17,489 nt of DNA from Sulfolobaceae archaeon (GCA_028277025.1 JAPYVG010000035.1:1-17489); one strand, 5' to 3'. Positions 8,084-14,804 are shown, counted from the first letter of the stretch. Notes: a model not told the origin generated them from the sequence alone. Numbers and translations: made by a program.

Positions 8084-9094
8084 TTAAATATTCTGAAAGC
8101 TTTCAAAATCTCTTTTGCTCCTCATCTCAGATACTTTCTTTTTGCCTAAGATTAGCTGTGCTAAAACACCTTTTGCAACATTATAAAGATCTTTTACACT
8201 TATTGTTCCATCTAAATAATATCTTATAGACGAAAGAAAAATACTATTTAAAGACGGAAGTTGAGCCTTGTAGCTACATTTAAAAACTTCATTTTCAGCA
8301 CTTAAGTATAGTTCTAAATATAAAATATTTCTCTGGATTTCTTTCTTACATTGTTTACAACTTGTTATAAGTAAATTAAAGTATCTAAAATCTTCTAAAT
8401 ATCTGTTAAAAGTACTAACTAGTTTATTTTTATTTTCTAAAAACTTACTGTAGTCTGTTACTTTACTATAAGTAGAATTTCCAGTACCCACCCTATATAT
8501 TGTCAATTTCTCTGGTATGTGTAATAAATTTCTATGTTCCAAAGATAAGTATAGTAGGGCGGTATCTAGTGCCAAATCTACATAGCTAAGGCTTTTTTTA
8601 ATTTCTTCTAAAAATTCTTTTCTTATAGAATAAGAAGAAGGATTTGCTAGCCCTAAAGGATATTGATGGTTTATTTTTCTGAAGTTGTTTTTATTCACTA
8701 AGACCTCAAATGGTATATCGAAAGTTGAGTTTAATTGATTTCCGTTCTCGTCTATTAATTTCCTTGAGTTATGAACGGTTACTATATCTCTTCTTTTCTC
8801 AAAAATTTTATTAATATATTCGATTTTATTTTTATGAAACATATCGTCGTCCTCAAGGAAATATACAACGTCGATATCATCTCTCAAAGCCTTGATTGCC
8901 TCAAAAATCATCCTTCCGTATTGTGGATAATCTGCCTCAATTACAGTTGCATTTATAGAGCTGTTCAACATCTTCGGATTGTCAGCTACTACAATTATCT
9001 GATCTGGTTTCACTGATTGAGATAAAACTGAGTTTAGCGCTTCGTCAATGTACTTATACCTCTTGTAAACTGGAATTATTACTGCTGACTTCAC
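8084..9094 (-). CDS. Family 2 (GT-A) glycosyltransferase
   Basis: The 336-residue protein opens with the GT2 signature AVIIPVYKRYKYIDEALNSV (residues 4-23). The acidic donor/metal site FLEDDDMF is at about residues 79-86. The middle region NPSSYSIRKEFLEEIKKSL is the usual acceptor-side segment. A Cys-rich patch, TSCKQCKKEI near residue 245, is unusual but not interpretable. It probably adds a sugar to a glycan on the cytoplasmic face of the membrane. The GTG at 9094 is supported by an AT-rich box centred 29 bases upstream. It converges on the GT4 pair at 5822-8068, so it is a separate transcription unit. It resembles the GT2 at 3689-4603 in length and in its C-terminal LTIYR motif. Confidence 0.87.
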   Translation of the reverse strand: MKSAVIIPVYKRYKYIDEALNSVLSQSVKPDQIIVVADNPKMLNSSINATVIEADYPQYGRMIFEAIKALRDDIDVVYFLEDDDMFHKNKIEYINKIFEKRRDIVTVHNSRKLIDENGNQLNSTFDIPFEVLVNKNNFRKINHQYPLGLANPSSYSIRKEFLEEIKKSLSYVDLALDTALLYLSLEHRNLLHIPEKLTIYRVGTGNSTYSKVTDYSKFLENKNKLVSTFNRYLEDFRYFNLLITSCKQCKKEIQRNILYLELYLSAENEVFKCSYKAQLPSLNSIFLSSIRYYLDGTISVKDLYNVAKGVLAQLILGKKKVSEMRSKRDFESFQNI

Positions 9095-9115
9095 TAGTGT
9101 AGCTTAAATCACCAG

Positions 9116-9130
9116 TTAATATTTTTTATG
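9116..9130 (-). promoter_or_regulatory. TATA-like box for the GT2 at 8084-9094
   Basis: The minus strand reads CATAAAAAATATTAA, centred about 29 bases upstream of the GTG at 9094. This is the leaderless spacing seen for other genes of the window. Confidence 0.5.
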
Positions 9131-9402
9131 AACGAATTATCAAGGTCCTCTTACGTTTACAGGTAGTGAACCCAAGCGTAACCTACATTGACGACGCATA
9201 TAATGTGATTTGAAGACGGCCTGCCCTCATCTGGCACGATACTAAATTAAACCGTTCAACTCAGCTGTTAACAAAGAATAAAAATAATGTATTTTAAACT
9301 ATAAAAATAAGCTTTAAGACAATCAAAGCATATACATTTACTACAGTAAATCATTAATAGTAAACCTGAAATTAATACAATTTTATTATCTTATTTTATA
9401 AC
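9131..9402. other. Spacer without a recognisable gene
   Basis: The left part (9131-9240) has mixed composition and only short broken frames. The right part (9260-9402) is very AT-rich. No gene, RNA or clear inverted repeat was recognised. A minus-strand stretch reading CVVNVGYAWVHYL (about 9160-9200) faintly recalls a Rossmann start but is too short to assign. Confidence 0.5.
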
Positions 9403-9636
9403 TCAATTTATTCCTTTTAAAGCTTTCTCAAAATTCTCTACTGTTTTTACCCATGTGAATTCTTTGGCAGTCTTTAGCCCGTTCTCTATCATTGTCTCTC
9501 TCAGTTTATCGTCTTGAAGCGTTTTCAGTAAGTTATCTGACAAGGATTTAACGTCGCCAGGTTGTGAAATTAACGCGTTAAAACCATCCATAGCGTAACC
9601 CCTCGAGCCTTTGTTATCAGTCATAACTATAGCCTC
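9403..9636 (-). pseudogene. 3' remnant of a GT4 glycosyltransferase
   Basis: The minus strand reads EAIVMTDNKGSRGYAMDGFN, then ALISQPGDV and KEFTWVKTVENFEKALKGIN before a TAA at 9403. This is the last quarter of a GT4 protein: the strand after the lost E-x7-E motif, the donor-loop segment and the C-terminal helix. Only about 75 of roughly 350 residues remain. Its 5' side is joined directly to a GC-rich nucleotidyltransferase fragment near 9630-9640. An ATG at 9624 makes it look like a small 73-residue gene, but the homology continues upstream of that ATG into the junction, so it is a truncation product. Confidence 0.72.
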
Positions 9637-9642
9637 CCGTCC
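9630..9642. other. Fusion junction between GC-rich rmlA piece and AT-rich GT4 piece
   Basis: On the minus strand GACGGGAGGCTATAG can be read as the end of DQDGRL in the nucleotidyltransferase frame, and in the other frame as the start of EAIVMTD in the GT4. Base composition changes abruptly here. The shared GGGAGGCT could be microhomology used in an illegitimate join. The exact breakpoint cannot be set without the parental genes. Confidence 0.55.
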
Positions 9643-9918
9643 TGGTCGAAGACTGCCACGCCGAATGTGGTGGGGTCCTCATCCTCCTTGAGGACCACTA
9701 GGGCGTCCGACCGCGCCTCTGCGAAGCGCCTTAGACACGGCACCACGCCGCCCTTGAGGAGGTTGTCGCCGAGGTACACGAGGAAGGGGCCCCGATACGC
9801 GCCGCTCAGCCAGGGACGCCACATGGGCGAGGCCGAGAGGCCCCTCCTGCAGGAGATACTCGACCGACAGGCCTAATCTCGACCCGTCGCCCACACACTC
9901 GGCGATTTGCTCCCTATT

Positions 9919-10079
9919 GTGGGGCCCACTATAAACGTTTCCCTCATCCCGGCCTCCACGATCTGAGACAGGACCCAGCCCACGAAGGACCGATTCGCAA
10001 GGGGCACGAAATGTTTAGATATGGAGAGTGAAGTCGGGCGGAGACACGTCGCATAGCCACCCGCGAGGACAATGGCTTG
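9919..10079. repeat. 161-bp direct repeat, copy A (rmlA 5' end)
   Basis: It matches 12622-12782 in the same orientation at 148 of 161 positions. The first 126 bases differ at one site only (10011). The last 35 bases (10045-10079) differ at 12 sites. All 13 differences are transitions. The copy spans the first 50 or so codons of the nucleotidyltransferase remnant. Confidence 0.9.
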
Positions 10080-10084
10080 AATTT

Positions 10085-11365
10085 TCACAGGTGAACGTCC
10101 ATCGATTTTTCGTAGATCTTGTCAGTATTCCAATATTGCCAGTTACCCCATCTTCCAAATGTGATTACACCTTTTTCCCTGAGCTCTCTCTCTATGATTT
10201 GCGTATCTTTTGAATGAGATAATGTATAGATAGGATACCCGTATTTGTGGAACCATGCCGCCACAACGGCGATATCCTTCTCCCTTACTATCCCGAGCTC
10301 CATCAGCCAACGTACTGTTTCGTGTTTTAATGCGTCGACATCTACCCTTTCAGACGGCGGTACTGTGATCTCCGCAATAAGCGCCGACTTATTTGGTGGA
10401 AGATCATCACCGTAATTTGAAATCCATGCATATCGATGAAACGGAACACTCCTATCAGGCATATAAATCCAGTGCTGCTTAGGGGCCGGGCTGTTGAGAC
10501 CCACACCAACCACAACCACCGAGTTATAGTCAAGCCGCTCTGCAACACTAAAACTCTCTTCAGACAGCCCAAATATGGCAGGAGTCTCTCTAAGAGGCAA
10601 CGTGGAGATAACCCTGTCAGCCTTAACGACGCCGTTTATGAGAAATTCAGAACCCACTTTCTTCGCCTCCCGGACCTCCATCTGCAGAAACTTCACGCCA
10701 AGCTCCTCCGCACGTCGATAAGCAGCCTTCCACTGCTCAAAGATGCCCCCTTTTCTGGGGTAGTGGAAAACCGCCTGCTCTCTGTAGCCCACAGTTGGCA
10801 ATCCAGCGATGGCCTTCACGATATCCTCCAGAGACGGCAAAGGAAGCCTCCCCGGGATATACGCCCAATCGGCAGAAATCTGCTCCAGAGGCCTCTTCCA
10901 AATCTTCTCGTTATACGGAATCAGATAATCACTAGCGACCTCTTCACCGAAGGTATTAACAATCCACTCCCTCAGATTCCGGGGTCTTTCGTTAGAAGAG
11001 GAAATCAACGCCCTAAGTATAGAAAGACCATATCTAACTCTCAACTCCGCCGGAAGCGCATATACTCCATTTTCAAAGGGGTAAGGGATAAACTTCCCGC
11101 CAAGATACACATACGCAAGTCTTTCTCTACTAACCCACTCACCACCTAGAGATAAAATACCTTCTACAATTTCACGTCTTTTACTAAACACCACGTGGCT
11201 ACCACCCACATCAAAAACAAAGCCGTTCAGAGCTACGCTCCGGAGCAACCCGCCCGCAAAATCTCTGTCAATGCAGAGTACTTCTGCCGAGGAATTACCT
11301 CTCTTGGCTTTAATTGCAACAAGAAGCCCAGCGTACCCACAACCCAGAACTGCTATTTTACTCAT
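10085..11365 (-). CDS. FAD-dependent oxidoreductase, UDP-galactopyranose mutase/HemY-like
   Basis: The 426-residue protein is complete. It starts MSKIAVLGCGYAGLLVA, a dinucleotide-binding fold with GxGxxG at residues 8-13 and an acidic strand end (CIDRD, Asp33) for the ribose. Then come FDVGGSHVVFS (51-61), YLGGKFIPYPFENG (87-100) and YNEKIWKRPLEQISADW (151-167), and a C-terminal flavin-site GRWGNWQYWNTD near 407-418. This set belongs to the FAD/NAD(P)-binding amine-oxidase-like group in capsule and glycan clusters that includes UDP-galactopyranose mutase. It may interconvert ring forms of a nucleotide sugar or oxidise a sugar; the substrate is unknown. ATG at 11365 follows the upstream GT stop by one base, and the stop overlaps the rmlA start, so it lies in an operon. 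Its GC content is clearly above that of the GT before it, which suggests transfer. Confidence 0.82.
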   Translation of the reverse strand: MSKIAVLGCGYAGLLVAIKAKRGNSSAEVLCIDRDFAGGLLRSVALNGFVFDVGGSHVVFSKRREIVEGILSLGGEWVSRERLAYVYLGGKFIPYPFENGVYALPAELRVRYGLSILRALISSSNERPRNLREWIVNTFGEEVASDYLIPYNEKIWKRPLEQISADWAYIPGRLPLPSLEDIVKAIAGLPTVGYREQAVFHYPRKGGIFEQWKAAYRRAEELGVKFLQMEVREAKKVGSEFLINGVVKADRVISTLPLRETPAIFGLSEESFSVAERLDYNSVVVVGVGLNSPAPKQHWIYMPDRSVPFHRYAWISNYGDDLPPNKSALIAEITVPPSERVDVDALKHETVRWLMELGIVREKDIAVVAAWFHKYGYPIYTLSHSKDTQIIERELREKGVITFGRWGNWQYWNTDKIYEKSMDVHL

Positions 11366-11366
11366 T

Positions 11367-12497
11367 TTACAACCCAGAGAGTACCTTACTTAGCTGTTCG
11401 ATCTCCTTTTGATAGAGCTTAGGTTCTTCAAGGATATACTCTCTAAATTTAGCAAAGTATTTTTTATAATAATATTCATAATTCTCCATATAGTGTATAA
11501 TATCTTTTGCGACTTTCTCAGGATTTACGTTACATTTGGTCTCTGTATAGCAGTCAACCTTAAACGGCGGCTCAATCATGCAGTCGTCGTAATAGAAGCA
11601 CCCCCCGTGGTTATTAACCACTGCAATATTCCCCAACGCTACAGCCTCACGCGGGAGCCTATCTCTACCAGGATGGATCCCAATATCGATAAAGATTTTA
11701 CTTTTCCCTAAAATATTTATCATATTACCTTTGCCAACGTTTTCAAGGTCAACCACCTGTACCTTGTTTTTCTTCAGAGCCTTAATAACTTTTAATGTAA
11801 TAGGATATGCCTTTCTTGTATTCCAAGTGACAATATCATCTTTTCTATCATTTGAAATCGTGAAATTCAAATAGTCATCTTCCAATGGTTCATGAAGTAA
11901 AAACATCTTTGATTTTTCAGCAAAATATATCAAAAAATTGTAAGCATAATAAGACTGAAGTATATAGATATCCGCTAGAGGGATTTGAACCCTCTTGTCT
12001 TTAGCAAAACTGCTGTAATATTCACCATTAAGTGCATTACTTAATAATCTTATGTATGTGAGATCATTTTTCAGGTATTTCTTGAATATTGAAAAACCGA
12101 AAAGCCCGATCAAATCAAAGCGACCTTGTAACAAAGAATTATACAAAAACTTAACTTTTGTAGTACGAGAAATTGGATAAATTGAAGAAAGAAAATTATC
12201 AACTGAAAGCCAATAAAGAATCTTTTTTGAAAACTTATATTTTGCGATGAGATCTGGCCAAACCTCAGGTATCACTATGATATGATCTTTGCTATCATAC
12301 ACTTTTGATTGAGGAACGTGATCACATCTGAAATGCAAATAGTTTCGGTGAATGTAATTTTCAATTTTTTCATCAGAAAATGTATTCCTAAATACAATTT
12401 TAGTGGATATGTAATTATTCAAATTCTTACATAATTGATATAGTGCAGTAACGCCACCAGTATAATATCGCGCCGGCGCAAACACGAAGATAGACAT
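11367..12497 (-). CDS. GT-B-like glycosyltransferase
   Basis: The 376-residue protein opens MSIFVFAPARYYTGGVTALY, where the TGG loop after the first strand is typical of GT-B glycosyltransferases. The second domain holds MFLLHEPLEDDYL, VTWNTRKAYP, and the donor-site segment DIGIHPGRDRLPREA (residues 271-285) followed by ALGNIAVVNNHGG. The classical E-x7-E pair of GT4 is replaced here by the HPGRDRLPREA form, seen in a less-studied group of capsule glycosyltransferases. Its sugar and acceptor are unknown. A TATA-like box centred 28 bases upstream supports ATG at 12497 as a leaderless start. The stop is one base before the oxidoreductase ATG. It is AT-rich, unlike the downstream oxidoreductase, so the two-gene unit is of mixed origin. 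It lies between the two copies of the 161-bp repeat. Confidence 0.8.
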   Translation of the reverse strand: MSIFVFAPARYYTGGVTALYQLCKNLNNYISTKIVFRNTFSDEKIENYIHRNYLHFRCDHVPQSKVYDSKDHIIVIPEVWPDLIAKYKFSKKILYWLSVDNFLSSIYPISRTTKVKFLYNSLLQGRFDLIGLFGFSIFKKYLKNDLTYIRLLSNALNGEYYSSFAKDKRVQIPLADIYILQSYYAYNFLIYFAEKSKMFLLHEPLEDDYLNFTISNDRKDDIVTWNTRKAYPITLKVIKALKKNKVQVVDLENVGKGNMINILGKSKIFIDIGIHPGRDRLPREAVALGNIAVVNNHGGCFYYDDCMIEPPFKVDCYTETKCNVNPEKVAKDIIHYMENYEYYYKKYFAKFREYILEEPKLYQKEIEQLSKVLSGL

Positions 12498-12518
12498 ATC
12501 GCACTTTTGGTATCCCCA

Positions 12519-12531
12519 ATATAATATTTAT
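12519..12531 (-). promoter_or_regulatory. TATA-like box for the GT/oxidoreductase unit
   Basis: The minus strand reads ATAAATATTATAT, centred about 28 bases before the ATG at 12497. It probably drives both the GT and the oxidoreductase, which are one base apart. Confidence 0.55.
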
Positions 12532-12621
12532 CGCTTCAAAGTGCTGGCCAGAGATCGTGTTTATCGACAAGATGGCGTATAGGTAGCTACTGAAGTATAA
12601 GACGTTCCGCTTAGTGGAGTG

Positions 12622-12782
12622 GTGGGGCCCACTATAAACGTTTCCCTCATCCCGGCCTCCACGATCTGAGACAGGACCCAGCCCACGAAGGACCGATTCG
12701 CAAGGGGCACGAAGTGTTTAGATATGGAGAGTGAAGTCGGGCGGAGATGCGTTACGTAGCTACTCGCAAGGACGACGGCCTA
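12622..12782 (-). pseudogene. 161-bp direct repeat, copy B (rmlA 5'-end remnant)
   Basis: This is the second copy of the nucleotidyltransferase 5' end, 2,703 bases from copy A and in the same orientation. In the minus-strand frame the protein reads AVVLASSYVTHLRPTSLSIS, so the GG of the nucleotide-binding LAGG loop has become SS and the Arg before LRP has become His. A TAG replaces the codon two before AVV. It continues through FVPLANRSFVGWVLSQIVEA and ends at the GGGGCCC near 12624-12630, where copy A continues into the rest of the gene. It is a fragment of about 50 codons with no chance of enzyme activity. It lies upstream of the GT gene's promoter. Confidence 0.85.
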
Positions 12783-12797
12783 CACAGCTTAGAGACG

Positions 12798-12812
12798 ACC
12801 TATAAAATATAT
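12798..12812 (+). promoter_or_regulatory. Possible TATA box before the GT4 remnant
   Basis: CCTATAAAATATATT is a good TATA-like sequence in an otherwise mixed stretch, about 45 bases before the GTG at 12851. It could be a leftover promoter of the gene whose remnant follows, or chance in AT-rich DNA. Confidence 0.3.
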
Positions 12813-12850
12813 TTCACAGATCCCTAAAGAAACTGCCCCTTGCGACGGGG

Positions 12851-13359
12851 GTGTCGGGGCTTTTAAGCGGTTTTTTTGCGATTGACGAGAGCACAACTGG
12901 GCGAATATACTTCATGCAAGACTTCAATGAACTCGTTCAAAAAGCCGATAGAGGAACCATTGATAACCTATTTAAGGAAGTAAGGCCGAGGTTCAGGTAT
13001 ACAATATTTAGTAACGTGGACGATGAAACGCTAGCCAAGCTATACTCAAGCTTTGACGTCTTCATGTTCACGTCATGTAGAAAGGGCTTCGGCCTACCTC
13101 AGCTTGAGGCAATGGCTAGCTGTACAGCGGTCGCAATAATGGACTGCGGCGGTGTTAGGGACTACGCAGTCGATGGCTACGACTCGCAGGTTACACAACC
13201 ATGAGGTCCTTCAGCAACCGCCAATGTAGCAATTAAAAAATACTGAATAACCAAAGGCTTAGGGATTCTTTAATCCAGGGCGGCCTAAAACCTACGAAAA
13301 AACGGATCTATGACAAAGTCGTAGATAAATTTGAAAAAACAATCAAAGAAGAAAGTTAA
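12851..13359 (+). pseudogene. C-terminal half of a GT4 glycosyltransferase, broken
   Basis: The open piece from 12851 to 13204 contains the second-domain signature FSNVDDETLAKLYSSFDVFM, then KGFGLPQLEAMASC and GGVRDYAVDGYDSQV. The homology seems to begin only around residue 30 (KADRGTIDNLFKEVRPRF); the start codon is not original. The first Glu of E-x7-E is Lys, and the Gly after AMAS is Cys, so the donor site is damaged. After a TGA at 13202-13204 the rest of the protein is scattered through other frames: LRDSLIQGGLKTYEK (about 13258-13305) and YDKVVDKFEKTIKEES ending in TAA at 13359. The whole N-terminal domain is missing. Its 3' end abuts the 3' end of an FkbM-like fragment on the other strand. 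Confidence 0.75.
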
Positions 13360-13360
13360 C

Positions 13361-13510
13361 TTAATGCTTATGCTTCAGATATACGATATCTTTTACGTTT
13401 CCGAATCTCACCACCTTGTCCATAGCGCAACCATAATCAGCAAGATACTCGAGTAAGTCCTTGTTATTTACTTGATCAAGGTGCACTTCTATCACGATTG
13501 GATTACATAT
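13361..13510 (-). pseudogene. C-terminal fragment, possibly of an FkbM-type methyltransferase
   Basis: In one minus-strand frame this reads NPIVIEVHLDQVNNKDLLEY, then LADYGCAMDKVVRFGN and VKDIVYLKHKH before the TAA at 13361-13363. The order IEVH - helix with DLLEYL - DYG - VVRFG - YLK matches the last 45 residues of FkbM family methyltransferases, where the strand with (I/L)E.H is followed by a helix and a final hairpin. The upstream part of the same frame belongs to the GT2 remnant, so this is a junction of two unrelated pieces. The assignment rests on a short pattern. Confidence 0.45.
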
Positions 13511-13870
13511 GTGATTATATCCATTTTGTGTCCAAATAATAATTTTGTAGAGTTCCGAACGATAATAATAATATCTCCATGGTGGTTCATACTAATCATA
13601 GCTACGTAGCATGGGTACCCAACGTTTTGCGCCTAATTTATGGTCGATAAGCTTACACTTTATACCAAGCTTGAGGTGTCCAAGTTCTCTAATTCTAGAT
13701 TACATGTCGTGATCGGCTTGGTCTATGAAGGATTCATCTTTACAACACACCTTGGTGGCAACATCAGCCCTAATTAGTGTGCCTGAGAATACACCATGTT
13801 TGACTTTACCGATGTCGCAGTTGCCGAGCTGAGAATGTAAGAGGGTCATCTGCTTTAGGCGGTAAGATTT
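13511..13870 (-). pseudogene. GT2 (rhamnosyltransferase-like) remnant
   Basis: The minus strand keeps recognisable GT2 C-terminal motifs. GVFSGTLIRADVATKV and DESFIDQADHDM end at a TAA near 13701; the same frame continues SRIRELGHLKLG, CKLIDHKLGAKRWVPMLRSY, a TAG, then YEPPWRYYY. A shift leads to IVRNSTKLLFGHKMDIITYV before two stops. FIDQxDHD is the acceptor/catalytic Asp region of bacterial-type rhamnosyl- and related GT2 enzymes, and YYIVRN is the start of their C-terminal membrane-proximal helix. Two stops, at least one frameshift and loss of the N-terminal domain show it is dead. It ends at the FkbM-like piece on the left and runs into the epimerase fragment, on the other strand, on the right. 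Confidence 0.65.
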
Positions 13871-13899
13871 TGATTTTAGAGTTTGAATTCGCAAGTCTT

Positions 13900-14082
13900 A
13901 TTATCATTTTCGCCAAGTCAATGATCTTAATTTCCTTCGGCGATGGTAACCAGACTAGAGCTTTCCTTTATGTTAGCGATTGGGTTGAAGCGACTAAGAG
14001 AATGTCATTCACGCAAAGGCTAAAAGGGGAAGTGTTTAACGTGGGATCAGATAAATTGGTAAAAAGGAAATATAAAATTTAA
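13900..14082 (+). pseudogene. Fragment of an NAD-dependent sugar epimerase/dehydratase
   Basis: The plus-strand frame reads FAKSMILISFGDGNQTRAFL, then YVSDWVEATKRM and LKGEVFNVGSDKLV, and stops at TAA 14080-14082. GDGNQTRxFxYVxDxVEA followed by GEVFNVGSxK is a conserved stretch of the extended SDR superfamily (GalE/RmlB-like), about residues 210-270 of a protein of about 310. Such enzymes make UDP-galactose or deoxysugar precursors. The N-terminal Rossmann domain and the C-terminus are absent. The Asp usually after QTR is Ala. The end overlaps the start of an FkbM remnant in another frame, so the two were joined by deletion. Confidence 0.65.
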
Positions 14083-14719
14083 ACATATTTATTATGAAAT
14101 TATTGAAACATTTGAGGAAGAAGAATATGGTTACGTGGATGTTAAGAATAAATCAGTAGTAGACATAGGGGCTTTCGTAGGAGATACGGCAATTTATTTC
14201 GCTATTAAGGGGCTAAAAAGGTAGTTGTAATAGAGCCTCACCCTGGAGCGTATGAAGAATTAGTGGAAAATATCAGGATAAACGGTCTAGAAGGAAAGAT
14301 AGTTCCGTTAAACATAGCTGTAGGAGATGAGGAAGGATATATCGTCATCTCTAATGTGGAAACTAAGCGAGCGCCGGTGACACTGTTCAAAGAGTCTGAA
14401 GGAAACGGAATAAAGGTTAAAATGGAAACATTAAATAACGTTATAAAGATGTATAATTTAGGAACTGATGTACTAAAAATGGATTGCGAAGGATGTGGAT
14501 ATAGCTTAATTTTAAACGATTATGAGGCAGTATCTAAATTTGATCAATTAGCGTTTGAATACCATGCATATAATACTGGTATGTCTATCTATAAGTTAAT
14601 ACAATTGCTTGAGAAAGAATACAACTGTGAATTTGTAGATGAACACATATAGAGGGGAAAAAGATCCAAACTGGGATAAAAGTAAGATAGGTATGCTTCA
14701 TTGTGTAAAAAGAAAATAG
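14063..14719 (+). pseudogene. FkbM-family methyltransferase, truncated and frameshifted
   Basis: An open frame without a start codon begins at 14063: KFKHIYYEIIETFEEEEYG, YVDVKNKSVVDIGAFVGDTA (SAM-binding motif I), then IYFAIKG. A lost G in the GGGG run at 14209-14212 sends it to a TAG at 14222. The next frame carries KVVVIEPHPGAYEELVENI, GLEGKIVPLNIAVGDEEG and VLKMDCEGCGYSLILNDYEA. It stops at 14652, and one base further the tail NWDKSKIGMLHCVKRK ends at TAG 14719. Intact FkbM enzymes methylate sugar hydroxyls with SAM. About 80 N-terminal residues are missing because the 5' side is fused to the epimerase fragment. The gene at 15829-16820 is a full-length paralogue for comparison. Confidence 0.78.
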
Positions 14720-14804
14720 TTCAATTTTATTTATCATATTGTCCCACCATTGCGTGATCGATAAAGATACAGTAGTTTTATTACCATTTAGCAAATATGC
14801 TAAT

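Larger units (their letters stand above)
9627..10088 (-). pseudogene. Broken RmlA-type sugar-1-phosphate nucleotidyltransferase, 5' portion
   Basis: Three minus-strand frames join into the first 150 or so residues of a glucose-1-phosphate thymidylyltransferase-like enzyme. The first frame is KIQAIVLAGGYATCLRP...KHFVPLANRSFVGWVL from GTG at 10088. After a shift near 9921-9930 it reads IAECVGDGSRLGLSVEYLL and QEGPLGLAHVA. After another shift near 9791-9812 it reads GPFLVYLGDNLLKGGVVP and DPTTFGVAVFDQDGRL. Intact enzymes use sugar-1-phosphate and NTP to make NDP-sugar. The signature LAGGxxTRLRP has Cys where the Arg should be, and the C-terminal half is absent. The start overlaps the oxidoreductase stop as GTGA, so they once formed a translationally coupled pair. 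The piece is far richer in G and C than its surroundings, which suggests transfer from a GC-rich archaeon, Thermoproteales-like by style only. Confidence 0.8.

Noticed and set aside
9160..9240. Possible nucleotide-sugar dehydrogenase remnant (CVVNVGYAWVHYL on the minus strand)
   Set aside because: Only one short Rossmann-like stretch without the Gly pattern GxGxxG and no second motif nearby.
9667..9876. Short open frames on both strands in the GC-rich island (for example 69 codons on plus)
   Set aside because: The minus-strand nucleotidyltransferase frames explain the sequence; the others are low-complexity shadows produced by high GC.
10436..11149. A 237-codon open frame on the plus strand
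   Set aside because: It lies wholly antisense to the intact FAD oxidoreductase, is rich in Arg, Pro and His, and shows no domain; it is a shadow of a GC-richer gene.
12834..12845. 12-bp TGCCCCTTGCGA, inverted relative to the same word in both rmlA repeat copies
   Set aside because: The match does not extend, and the surrounding reading frames are unrelated; probably chance or very short microhomology.
14201..14224. Programmed -1 frameshift at AAGGGGC in the FkbM remnant
   Set aside because: A P-site slip on GGG would restore the frame, but the gene also lacks its 5' end and has a second shift near 14650, so decay is the simpler account.
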